Shown here one piece after another: positions 26,411-34,169 of a stretch of DNA of 64,000 nt (position 1 is its first letter; every line of letters begins with the position of its first letter). The DNA is from Flammeovirgaceae bacterium (GTDB lineage Bacteria; Bacteroidota; Bacteroidia; Cytophagales; Cyclobacteriaceae). The notes below the pieces were generated by a model. That model saw only the letters and a list, made by a program, of their open reading frames with translations. It did no database searches and had not been told where the DNA came from. Both the position numbers and the translations under genes were made by a program. Where the stretch lies: contig CP054185.1 of the NCBI GenBank assembly GCA_015180985.1, forward strand, positions 310,001 to 374,000, read 5' to 3'.

Positions 26411-26860
26411 ATGGCCCGTGTGAATGAAATGACCCGTCTTGCCAGGGAGTTGCGCAAACAACAAACACCCCAGGAAACGCTGTTATGGCAAAAATTACGT
26501 AACCGAAAATACCATAACCTGAAGTTCCTGAGGCAGCACCCGATAGTTTACGATAAGCAAAGGGGTAATTTGAAATTCTTTATTGCTGATTTTTATTGTG
26601 CTGAACTCCGCCTAATCATTGAAGTGGATGGCTTGATTCACCAATTTCAAAAGCACTATGATCAAAACCGCGATGCTATTTTGCGCGACCTGCGAATACA
26701 AGTCATCCGGATAAGAAATGAAGAGCTAGCGGATGTTGATGCGGTTCTTAAAAAGTTGACAAGCACAATACAGGCAACTCTCCCCCCGGCCCCCTCTCTG
26801 CAAGGCAGAGAGGGGGTGTCCGAACGCAGTGAGGACGGGGGTGAGGCAAATATGTTTTAA
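26411..26860 (+). CDS. DUF559 (Vsr-like fold) endonuclease-domain protein
   Basis: A 149-residue protein. Residues 5-115 form a DUF559 domain of the PD-(D/E)xK nuclease fold: RKQQTPQETLLWQKLRNRKY, FLRQHPIVYD, IADFYCAELRLIIEVDG with Asp60 and the Glu71-Val-Asp73 pair as likely metal ligands, and VIRIRNEEL. Residues 123-145 (LPPAPSLQGREGVSERSEDG) are simply the translation of a 69-bp palindromic repeat, so the C terminus is repeat-derived. DUF559 genes often stand alone in genomes next to such palindromes. It starts 5 bases after xdhC. Confidence 0.88.
   Translation: MARVNEMTRLARELRKQQTPQETLLWQKLRNRKYHNLKFLRQHPIVYDKQRGNLKFFIADFYCAELRLIIEVDGLIHQFQKHYDQNRDAILRDLRIQVIRIRNEELADVDAVLKKLTSTIQATLPPAPSLQGREGVSERSEDGGEANMF
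26777..26845 (+). repeat. 69-bp palindromic repeat, copy 1
   Basis: The core is a 12-bp inverted repeat, CCCCCTCTCTGC / GCAGAGAGGGGG, around AAG. A second small hairpin (GTCC / GGAC) follows, and imperfect outer arms CTCTCCCCC / GGGGGTGAG enclose both, giving a possible three-way structure. It differs from copy 2, 210 bp downstream, at 4 of 69 positions, all G in this copy and A in the other. It is translated as the C-terminal residues 123-145 of the DUF559 protein. Confidence 0.93.
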
Positions 26861-26895
26861 ATCTGTGTTAGAACCGCGTGTTAATCATTGACATT

Positions 26896-26903
26896 TATCT
26901 TTG
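26896..26903 (+). promoter_or_regulatory. Candidate minus-7 box before the MocA-like gene
   Basis: TATCTTTG matches TAnnTTTG and lies about 70 bases upstream of the first possible MocA-like start codon, between the two repeat copies. No convincing TTTG box is found 19-21 bases upstream, so support is limited. Confidence 0.3.
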
Positions 26904-26965
26904 GTTAGCTATCCTTTTAAAATCAAGTATGGTAAATTGAAAAAGCGCTTTAACTCGCTAAAAAA

Positions 26966-27664
26966 TTGAAAAACAAAATTCAAAAGACTCTCCCCCCAAC
27001 CCCCTCTCTGCAAAGCAGAGAGGGGGTGTCCGAACACAGTGAGGACGGGGGTGAGTCAACTGTTATACCGATAATCATCCTTGCTGCCGGCCCTTCTTCC
27101 CGGCTTGGTCAACCCAAACAGCTTTTGCAATTGCAGGGTGAACCCCTTATCCATCGAATAACCCGATACGCCAGTGAAAGCAACACCGGCCCTGTGGTGG
27201 TTGTGCTGGGTTCACAGGCTAAAAAAATACAACAAGCAATTACCGATCTGCCCGTACACATCTGTGTTCATACCGATTGGAAAAAAGGTATGGGCAGTTC
27301 CATAAAGGCAGGTTTAAAGTTTGTTGAGAAAAAGTTTCCGGCTGCCGCAGCCACTATCCTGTCGGTGTGCGACCAGCCGTTTCTGGAGGCCGGTCATTTC
27401 ATGAGTCTCAGCAATGCTTTCAGAAAAAAAAGAAGCGAAATTATTGCTTCGAAATATGCAGGAACATTCGGGGTTCCGTGCCTCTTTGGTAAACGCTTTT
27501 TTTCTTCCCTCGAAAAATTGCGCGATGACCAGGGAGCCAAATCAGTATTGGAAGTGCATCGGAATGAAATCGCTTTTATTTCCTTCACGAAGGGTAACGT
27601 TGATGTTGATACGGCAATGGATTGGGAAAAAGTACAAACCCTGATTTCATCAAAACCTTACTAA
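26966..27664 (+). CDS. MocA-like molybdenum cofactor nucleotidyltransferase with repeat-derived N terminus
   Basis: From residue 34 on this is a MobA/MocA-type NTP transferase: IIILAAGPSSRLGQPKQLL is the nucleotide-binding motif, then WKKGMGSSIKAGLK, SVCDQPFL and GNVDVDTAMDWEKV. MocA adds CMP to molybdopterin for xanthine-oxidase-family enzymes, fitting iorAB and xdhC. Residues 8-30 are the translation of repeat copy 2. There is no in-frame ATG; translation must begin at TTG (position given), at the GTG inside the repeat at 27017, or elsewhere. The repeat probably replaced the original start region, so the exact N terminus is uncertain. Confidence 0.85.
   Translation: MKNKIQKTLPPTPSLQSREGVSEHSEDGGESTVIPIIILAAGPSSRLGQPKQLLQLQGEPLIHRITRYASESNTGPVVVVLGSQAKKIQQAITDLPVHICVHTDWKKGMGSSIKAGLKFVEKKFPAAAATILSVCDQPFLEAGHFMSLSNAFRKKRSEIIASKYAGTFGVPCLFGKRFFSSLEKLRDDQGAKSVLEVHRNEIAFISFTKGNVDVDTAMDWEKVQTLISSKPY
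26987..27055 (+). repeat. 69-bp palindromic repeat, copy 2
   Basis: Second copy of the same element, same orientation and same reading phase relative to its host gene. The 12-bp arms CCCCCTCTCTGC / GCAGAGAGGGGG are intact around AAA. It is read as residues 8-30 (LPPTPSLQSREGVSEHSEDG) of the MocA-like protein. The 210-bp offset from copy 1 is a multiple of three. Confidence 0.93.
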
Positions 27665-27810
27665 GCCGGTTTCATTCAATTCATACTTTGGTTGTGTCAT
27701 TCTGATTCAATGGGGTATCCATCAGCCACGTAATAAACATGTAAAACCTGCCGGTAAAAGTTAAAAAATTCGGGTGAACCGAAGGCCTGTGATCCTTATC
27801 CCTACAAGCT

Positions 27811-27818
27811 TATATTTG
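27811..27818 (+). promoter_or_regulatory. Minus-7 box directly before the WG-repeat gene
   Basis: TATATTTG matches TAnnTTTG exactly and ends 6 bases before the start codon. Initiation would fall at or next to the ATG, so the mRNA may be leaderless. No good upstream TTTG box is seen. The preceding 146 bases after the MocA-like gene hold no gene or hairpin that I can recognise. Confidence 0.45.
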
Positions 27819-27824
27819 CGCGCC

Positions 27825-29942
27825 ATGCGATTAGTTACCATACTGCTTGTTTTTCTTACGCATATAACACAGGCGCAGGCTAATGCTTTTCAACAGTTTG
27901 AGGAAGGCGGGGAAATCGGGCTGCGCAACAGCCAAGGCGTTGTGGTAATCCCGGCAAGGTACGAAGCACTCGGCTGGAGCGATCATTCATTCTCGCTGAT
28001 TACAACCGTTACCGGCTACAAACTGGATGGAAAATGGGGACTCATCAACACCTCGAATCAACGAATTACACCACCTGAATATGACGGGCTGGTACCCGCA
28101 GACAGCCGGCACATTCTGGCTGTAAAACAATCACCGGTAACTTTCCGAATTAAAACCGGCTGCCTATCGGCCAATGGAAAAATCATCATCCCGTTTGACT
28201 ATACCGGTATTAAACTCCATGGCCTGCGGGCTATAACCTACAGCCTTGACAAAGACAATCAATTAAAATACGGACTGATTGACCTGGAGAACAACACTAT
28301 ACTGCCAGCCTTGTACCAAAATATCTATCCATTGGGAAGCCTGCGGTATGCCGTGCAAAATACATCCGGTAAAACCGCTTTGTTTACAGAAAACGGAAAA
28401 GCGATTACCAGTTTTGTAATCGACAGCATTGGCCCGCTGCAAAATGATCGGGCTGTTTACTATCAGGACGGCCGGCAGGGCCTGATAAACCGTGATGGCA
28501 CAATGATAAAAGATGCCATTTATCGCGAAATCAAATCAGAAAACTACAACTGGTATGGAAGGCTCTCTGACGAGTGGATGGTACTTTCTTCCTCAAATAC
28601 CATTGCCAAAAGACTGGCAGGTGATTCACTTGTCGGGCTAAGCGATGGACGATTCAAACTCGTTACCACACATGGAACAGAACTGCTGGATGAACAGCTT
28701 AATCCGGTAACCACCAAACGGTTCAACTCCATTTCCGGCTTCAGCAACGGTATGGCTGTTTTCTCGGATGGAGATAAAAAGGGTATCATCCGAAGTAACG
28801 GCACGATAGTTTTGCCGGCCGCATATCATGAAGTCGCCATCGGCAGCACCCATCTCTTCGTTGCCGAAAATTTTTCTGGCACCCTTAAATGGTCACTCTA
28901 CAATTCAACCGGCCAACGCGTAACAAAAAAAAACTATGCGCAGATTGGCGAACTCAATGAACACCTCTTTTGGGTTACCGAAAACGGGTACCAGGGCGCT
29001 ATCAACAAACTTGGTGATGAACAGATTGCCTGTGTGTTCGACAGCCTGTTGGAAACGAAAGGCAGCCTGGTGGTTGTAAAGTTCAGGGGGCAGTATGGCA
29101 TCATTTCTGAAAAAGAAGAATGGATTGTAACACCACAGCGAAATCCTATCCGATTGATTACCAGCGATCGCTTCCTTGAAAATTCGGGTAACCTGATAAC
29201 CCTGAAAACCTTGGGTGGAACTATTTTGTATTTCACTACGAACAAAATTGAAGTTGAGCAAGAAAAATTAACCGAGCATCTTTCAGACGGTGGGAAATGG
29301 ATTATCAACATGAATGGACAAATCATCTCACGTGAACTGCCCCCTTCTGAACAAACTGAGTTGGTATGGCCGGCCACCGAAGGTTATCGGATGATAAAAC
29401 GCAACGGCCGCTACGGCTTTATTGATAACCAGGCCCGGCTGATGATTCCCAACCGCTACGAAGAAGCCAAACCATTCAACGAAGGACTGGCGCCCATTAA
29501 AATCCGCAACAAGTGGGGATTTATTAACCACGATGACAAAATTGTGGTGCAACCGGTGTATGAAAGCGTTTCCTCATTCGAAGCCGGTTACTGCCGGGTA
29601 AAACTGAACGGAAAATACGGACTGATTAATAAAACAGGAGAACAGGTTTTGCCAACCCGTTACGATGAACTGACTGTACTGCCGGGCGGGAGAATTCTGT
29701 TAAAGTCGGATGGCTCGTTTGGCCTGAGTAGCCCGCATGGCGATGTATTGCTTTTTCCGAAATACGATGTGGTAACTGATTTAAATAATGGCTTTGTTAT
29801 TGTGGCGCAGCAAGGAAAATACGGACTGGTTGATTTGAAGGGCCTTACCACCATTCCGCTTATGTACGATTATCTTTTTTTCAATCCGGCAGCCGGTACT
29901 TACGTGGGCCTTGTAAAAAAATCGTGGGAAGAAATAAAGTAA
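27825..29942 (+). CDS. WG-repeat protein, secreted
   Basis: A 705-residue protein. I chose the ATG giving MRLVTILLVFLTHITQAQA, a signal peptide; an earlier in-frame start adds 17 residues upstream of it and would lie before the promoter box. The rest is a chain of about fifteen WG/KWGLI-type repeats of roughly 45 residues, for example KWGLINTSNQRITPPEYDGL, RYGFIDNQARLMIPNRYEEA, KWGFINHDDKIVVQPVYESV and KYGLINKTGEQVLPTRYDEL. These beta-rich repeats probably bind proteins or glycans at the cell surface; function unknown. It is convergent with floA. Confidence 0.88.
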   Translation: MRLVTILLVFLTHITQAQANAFQQFEEGGEIGLRNSQGVVVIPARYEALGWSDHSFSLITTVTGYKLDGKWGLINTSNQRITPPEYDGLVPADSRHILAVKQSPVTFRIKTGCLSANGKIIIPFDYTGIKLHGLRAITYSLDKDNQLKYGLIDLENNTILPALYQNIYPLGSLRYAVQNTSGKTALFTENGKAITSFVIDSIGPLQNDRAVYYQDGRQGLINRDGTMIKDAIYREIKSENYNWYGRLSDEWMVLSSSNTIAKRLAGDSLVGLSDGRFKLVTTHGTELLDEQLNPVTTKRFNSISGFSNGMAVFSDGDKKGIIRSNGTIVLPAAYHEVAIGSTHLFVAENFSGTLKWSLYNSTGQRVTKKNYAQIGELNEHLFWVTENGYQGAINKLGDEQIACVFDSLLETKGSLVVVKFRGQYGIISEKEEWIVTPQRNPIRLITSDRFLENSGNLITLKTLGGTILYFTTNKIEVEQEKLTEHLSDGGKWIINMNGQIISRELPPSEQTELVWPATEGYRMIKRNGRYGFIDNQARLMIPNRYEEAKPFNEGLAPIKIRNKWGFINHDDKIVVQPVYESVSSFEAGYCRVKLNGKYGLINKTGEQVLPTRYDELTVLPGGRILLKSDGSFGLSSPHGDVLLFPKYDVVTDLNNGFVIVAQQGKYGLVDLKGLTTIPLMYDYLFFNPAAGTYVGLVKKSWEEIK

Positions 29943-29959
29943 AAGGGGCCGAAGCCCCT
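29936..29959 (-). terminator. Intrinsic terminator of the floA transcript
   Basis: On the minus strand AGGGGC, a TTCG tetraloop and GCCCCT are followed by TTTACTTTATTTC. The T-rich tail overlaps the end of the convergent WG-repeat gene. The stem could also serve the plus strand, but there it lacks a T-run. Confidence 0.8.
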
Positions 29960-29970
29960 CTGTTATATAC

Positions 29971-30966
29971 TTAATCTTTCTTCGGTGCATTGCTTGACCC
30001 CTTCCCTGAATCAGAAATGGATTGCCGCATGCCCGTATCGGCCTGCACGTTTTGCATCCGGTAGTAATCCATCACACCCAGGTTGCCTTTAATGAAGGCT
30101 TCGGCAATGGCTTTCGGAATCTCGGCTTCGGCCTGAATAACATTGGCGCGCGCTTCCTGCGCTTTTGCTTTCATTTCCTGTTCCAGCGCAACGGCCATGG
30201 CGCGTCTTTCTTCCGCCTTTGCTTCGGCTACTTTCAAATCGGCCGAGGCCTGATCGATCTGTAGCTTGGCACCAATGTTAGCGCCAACATCCACATCGGC
30301 AATATCAATCGAGAGAATCTGGAAGGCCGTACCTGCGTCAAGCCCCCTTGATAGAACAACTTTCGAAATTTTATCGGGATTTTCCAGCACTTCCTTGTGC
30401 GACTTGGCCGAACCAATAGCGGTAACAATACCTTCGCCAACACGGGCCAGGATGGTATCCTCACCGGCACCACCCACCAGTTGCTGAATGGCAGCCCGTA
30501 CCGTGACCCGTGCAATGGCAATGAGCTGGATACCATCGGCAGCAACAGCCGCTACTTTGGGTGTGGTGATCACCTTGGGGTTAACCGAAATCTGAACGGC
30601 TTCAAACACATCACGTCCTGCAAGATCAATAGCCGTAGCCTGCTTGAAATCAAGATGGATGTTTGCTTTCTCTGCAGAAATCAGCGCCCGGATAACATTT
30701 GGCACATTACCACCGGCCAGGTAGTGTGTTTCTAATTCGGTAGAAGTGAGTTTCAACCCGGCCTTGGTTGCCGTAATCAGCGACTCAACAATGACCCGCG
30801 GTGGCACCTTACGAATGCGCATAAAGACCAGTTCGAACAACCCCACGCGCACCCCGCTGAACAGGGCGGTAATCCAAAGGTTAATGGGAACAAAGTAGAG
30901 GAAAATAAAAAACAGGATTATCCCTGCAAAAACAACAAACAAGAGTGCTACACCTTCTAATTCCAT
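29971..30966 (-). CDS. floA: Flotillin-like membrane scaffold protein FloA
   Basis: A 331-residue protein with an N-terminal membrane hairpin (residues 5-45), a SPFH/YqfA domain with the motif [40 protein letters not shown], and a C-terminal Ala/Glu-rich coiled coil ([20 protein letters not shown]). FloA builds membrane microdomains of ordered lipids. It is 17 bases downstream of an NfeD-type gene, the standard partner in bacteria. Confidence 0.95.
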   Translation of the reverse strand: MELEGVALLFVVFAGIILFFIFLYFVPINLWITALFSGVRVGLFELVFMRIRKVPPRVIVESLITATKAGLKLTSTELETHYLAGGNVPNVIRALISAEKANIHLDFKQATAIDLAGRDVFEAVQISVNPKVITTPKVAAVAADGIQLIAIARVTVRAAIQQLVGGAGEDTILARVGEGIVTAIGSAKSHKEVLENPDKISKVVLSRGLDAGTAFQILSIDIADVDVGANIGAKLQIDQASADLKVAEAKAEERRAMAVALEQEMKAKAQEARANVIQAEAEIPKAIAEAFIKGNLGVMDYYRMQNVQADTGMRQSISDSGKGSSNAPKKD

Positions 30967-30983
30967 AGATTAATAAGTTTAGG

Positions 30984-31448
30984 TTAAGGGATTGGTTCTA
31001 CCAAAATATCATTCGACTGAATCTGAACAACTTTCACTTTCGAGCCTGCTGCAAGATAGTCGCCATTGGTTTTTACTTCAAAAATTTTCCCGTCAAATTC
31101 TGCTGTTCCCATCGGCCGCAGAGCCGAAACGGCCACTCCTTCATTGCCGGGCTTTAAGGCCTGCGTCACACCTTCGTTTACCTTGCTTTCGATGCTGGTT
31201 TTCAGCGAAAACCGCTTCCAGGCGCCCTTTCTGAAACTCAGGTAGAGGGCCAGCGCAAAACCAACGGTTGAGGCAATGAGTGTATAATTACCGACTTCAC
31301 TGCCAAATTGCCCGTAGCTGAAGGCAATACCCACAATCAAAAAAACTAGGCCCAGTATACCCACCACTGTAGTACCCGGAATAAAAACTACCTCCACAAT
31401 CAGCAGGGTTAATCCGACAGCAATAAGCGCAATAACAACCAAAGCCAT
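30984..31448 (-). CDS. NfeD-like membrane protein
   Basis: A 154-residue protein with about three hydrophobic segments (residues 1-75, starting LVVIALIAVGLTLLIVEVVF and PGTTVVGILGLVFLIVGIAF) and a C-terminal OB fold (NEGVAVSALRPMGTAEFDGK, VKVVQIQSNDILVEPIP). This is the short NfeD1b class, lacking the protease domain. It is co-transcribed with floA, and the two are expected to interact in the inner membrane. Confidence 0.93.
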   Translation of the reverse strand: MALVVIALIAVGLTLLIVEVVFIPGTTVVGILGLVFLIVGIAFSYGQFGSEVGNYTLIASTVGFALALYLSFRKGAWKRFSLKTSIESKVNEGVTQALKPGNEGVAVSALRPMGTAEFDGKIFEVKTNGDYLAAGSKVKVVQIQSNDILVEPIP

Positions 31449-31519
31449 AATTTTCTTTAAAGTTTAAAACGGAACCGAAGGTAATGCAATTCGGTGAATT
31501 GATCGACTTTGTTTACGTT

Positions 31520-32995
31520 TCAATATGCCTGCGCAAACAACACCCTACGCGTTGATGGTTTGCCTGAATATACACAAGTGCCGGGTTCTTCCGGTGAATC
31601 GAGCGGGATACACCGTATGGTAGCCTTAGTTTGTTCTTTAATGGCTGCCTCGGTTTCTTTGGTTCCGTCCCAGTGAGCCGACACAAACCCGCCCTTCTCA
31701 CTGATTACCCTTTTAAATTCATCAAACGAATCAACGGGGGTTGTCATTTGCTTATGGAAAGCAAATGCCCGTTTATAAATGTTTTTTTGAATTTCATCGA
31801 GCAATAACACCACGTTAACCGCCACCTGATCAACCGGCATCACGTGTTTTTCTTTGGTATCCCTGCGGGCAACTTCCACGGTTCCGTTCTCCAAATCGCG
31901 TGGACCAAGTGCAAGCCGCACCGGTACGCCCTTCAGTTCCCACTCGGCAAATTTAAAACCCGGCTTTTGGGTATCGCGGTCGTCAAACTTTACGGTAATG
32001 TTATGCCTGCGCAGGTCTTGTGTAATTTGGTTTACCTTTTCACGAATAGCCGCCAGTTCCGTTTCGTTCCGGAATATCGGCACAATTACCACCTGGATGG
32101 GCGCCAGTTTCGGGGGAAGCACCAGTCCATCGTCATCGGAGTGTGCCATAATTAATGCCCCCATCAGACGTGTACTCACGCCCCATGAAGTACCCCAAAC
32201 GTATTCCAGTTTTCCTTCTTTGGTGGCAAACTGTACATCAAAGGCCTTGGCAAAATTCTGCCCGAGGAAGTGCGAAGTACCTGCCTGTAATGCTTTACCA
32301 TCCTGCATCATCGCTTCGATGCAATAGGTATCAACCGCGCCCGGAAATTTCTCCCCTTCCGATTTCTTGCCCTTTACCACCGGCAACGCCATAAACTTTT
32401 CGGCAAACTCGGCATACACGTCAAGCATCTGAAGTGTTTCATGAACCGCCTCCTGTGCAGTAGCATGAGCCGTATGACCTTCCTGCCATAAAAACTCGGC
32501 AGTACGAAGGAACAACCGTGTACGCATCTCCCAGCGCACAATATTGGCCCACTGATTAATGAGTATCGGTAAATCGCGGTACGATTGAATCCATTTTTTG
32601 TAGGAGTTCCAAATAATGGTTTCAGAAGTTGGCCTGACGATCAGTTCCTCTTCCAGTTTAGCCTCCGGATCAACAACAACGCCTTTTCCGTCTTCCGAAT
32701 TTTTTAGCCGGTAATGGGTAACGATGGCGCATTCTTTGGCAAAACCTTCAACATGATCCGCTTCCCGCGCCAGAAACGATTTAGGTACAAACAGCGGAAA
32801 GTAAGCATTCACATGGCCTGTTTCCTTGAACATCGCATCAAGGGCCTGTTGCATTTTTTCCCAAATGCTGTAACCGTACGGTTTTATCACCATACAGCCC
32901 CGCACATCCGAATGCTCCGCTAAATCGGCTTTTTTTACTAACTCATTGTACCACAGCGAGTAATCTTCACTTCGGGTTGGAATATCCTTGGCCAT
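31520..32995 (-). CDS. proS: Prolyl-tRNA synthetase (archaeal/eukaryote-like type)
   Basis: A 491-residue class II synthetase that charges tRNA-Pro. Motif 2 region is visible as [20 protein letters not shown] with [20 protein letters not shown], followed by the anticodon-binding domain ([31 protein letters not shown]) and the zinc-like C-terminal domain with CIP...TCVYSGKPS, ending in the characteristic Tyr. The length and the lack of the INS editing domain place it in the short type 3 group. Confidence 0.96.
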   Translation of the reverse strand: MAKDIPTRSEDYSLWYNELVKKADLAEHSDVRGCMVIKPYGYSIWEKMQQALDAMFKETGHVNAYFPLFVPKSFLAREADHVEGFAKECAIVTHYRLKNSEDGKGVVVDPEAKLEEELIVRPTSETIIWNSYKKWIQSYRDLPILINQWANIVRWEMRTRLFLRTAEFLWQEGHTAHATAQEAVHETLQMLDVYAEFAEKFMALPVVKGKKSEGEKFPGAVDTYCIEAMMQDGKALQAGTSHFLGQNFAKAFDVQFATKEGKLEYVWGTSWGVSTRLMGALIMAHSDDDGLVLPPKLAPIQVVIVPIFRNETELAAIREKVNQITQDLRRHNITVKFDDRDTQKPGFKFAEWELKGVPVRLALGPRDLENGTVEVARRDTKEKHVMPVDQVAVNVVLLLDEIQKNIYKRAFAFHKQMTTPVDSFDEFKRVISEKGGFVSAHWDGTKETEAAIKEQTKATIRCIPLDSPEEPGTCVYSGKPSTRRVLFAQAY

Positions 32996-33031
32996 CTCTG
33001 GTATAATTATTGTCGCATTTTAAACAGTCGG

Positions 33032-33039
33032 CAAATATA
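33032..33039 (-). promoter_or_regulatory. Minus-7 box upstream of proS
   Basis: TATATTTG on the minus strand, 36 bases before the proS start codon. The upstream box is weak (TTTC at 18 bases). The start would be about 30 bases before the ATG. Confidence 0.5.
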
Positions 33040-33105
33040 CGGGAGGTTCTTCTTCAAGAAAGTAAAGGCTGCCGTTTTTGGCTGATTTTTGTAATTTTAG
33101 AAGAA

Positions 33106-33113
33106 TACTTTTG
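33106..33113 (+). promoter_or_regulatory. Candidate minus-7 box upstream of the Trp/Tyr-rich protein gene
   Basis: TACTTTTG matches TAnnTTTG 42 bases before the start codon. TTTTTG runs occur upstream but not at the standard 19-21 base spacing. Confidence 0.4.
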
Positions 33114-33155
33114 CTGGCTTTTACGTTAATACATGAGGATTAAAACCGGAAACTG

Positions 33156-34148
33156 ATGAAAGCGCACATAGGATTTTGGATGCTGGTGCTACCCGTTGTG
33201 GTCTTGGCCCAGGAAAGTGATGATCTGTATTTCCGCTCGAAAGACAGGCAGAAGGTAATGACTACGGAGAGTTATGTAAGCAATTACGATAACTTTAAAC
33301 GGCAGCATTTTCCTGAAGCGTATAATCAGGACAATAACCAGAACCCTACCGACAGCTATTCGGCAAGGCAAATAAATCCGGAATATGTTGCGCGGGCCAG
33401 TTCGGAACAGGCCAGTGAAGATGAGCAGAACTATTTTATCGAAGGCTACACTCCGGCAACAACCAGCACCACCAACTATTACAGTGGCTCGTCCTTTAAT
33501 AACGGCTGGAACACCGGCTGGTACACACCCGGATGGTACGGACCGGCTCGTTTCAACAACTGGTACAGCCCATATTATAGTTTTTATGATCCCTGGATGA
33601 GCCCCTTCTGGGGCTATGGCCCGGGTTGGAACTACGGCTATAGCAACTACTGGTCGCCATGGGGAAGCGGGTGGAACATAATGATTGGCTATTCGTGGGG
33701 TAACTCGTGGGGCAACAACTTCTGGGGTCCCTCCTGGTTGTACTGGAATTATCCGTACTACTATTATGGCAGCACCGAAAGAACCCGTATTAATTACGGT
33801 AAACGCCCTTCGGCAAATGCAGTTGTGGCAGGCGATGTGCGAAATCACTATCCAAACAACGTAAGAAACCAGGCCATTAATAATTCCAGTGGCCGCACGC
33901 GCGCTAATGATGAGTATTACGTGAGGCCAAGTCGAAGACCGGTAAATGATGGTACCAATACCTCTTCGGGTGAAACCTTTAACCGTACCCGCACTTACCC
34001 TCGCGACTCTTATACCAGTCCAACCCGCAGTACCAGCTATCCATCAAGCAGACCGAGCTATACACCATCAAGAAGTAGTTCGTTTCCATCGGGTGGTACG
34101 CGAAGTAGTGCACCATCTTCCGGAAGTCGTTCACGCGGAAGAGATTAA
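33156..34148 (+). CDS. Secreted Trp/Tyr/Gly-rich protein, unknown function
   Basis: A 330-residue protein with a signal peptide (MKAHIGFWMLVLPVVVLAQ). Residues 30-105 are polar with an Asn/Asp/Gln bias. Residues 115-207 hold about 15 tryptophans and many Tyr, Gly, Asn and Pro residues, in units like GWYTPGWYGP, NSWGNNFWGPSWLYWNYPYY. The last 120 residues are rich in Ser, Arg, Thr and Pro (SRPSYTPSRSSSFPSGG). No folded domain is recognisable; the composition suggests an adhesive or phase-separating surface protein, which is inference. It is followed after 21 bases by an outer membrane protein gene. Confidence 0.75.
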   Translation: MKAHIGFWMLVLPVVVLAQESDDLYFRSKDRQKVMTTESYVSNYDNFKRQHFPEAYNQDNNQNPTDSYSARQINPEYVARASSEQASEDEQNYFIEGYTPATTSTTNYYSGSSFNNGWNTGWYTPGWYGPARFNNWYSPYYSFYDPWMSPFWGYGPGWNYGYSNYWSPWGSGWNIMIGYSWGNSWGNNFWGPSWLYWNYPYYYYGSTERTRINYGKRPSANAVVAGDVRNHYPNNVRNQAINNSSGRTRANDEYYVRPSRRPVNDGTNTSSGETFNRTRTYPRDSYTSPTRSTSYPSSRPSYTPSRSSSFPSGGTRSSAPSSGSRSRGRD

Positions 34149-34169
34149 CCACTAGCGTATTTTACTTTC

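Noticed and set aside
26777-27055. Possible CRISPR-like or direct repeat array
   Set aside because: Only two copies 210 bp apart, each itself a palindrome with a coding role; no regular spacers.
33189-33848. A 219-codon minus-strand frame opposite the Trp/Tyr-rich protein
   Set aside because: Considered as the alternative real gene because the plus-strand protein is odd, but the plus strand has a signal peptide and promoter box, while this frame has neither and is Val/Ile/Pro low complexity.
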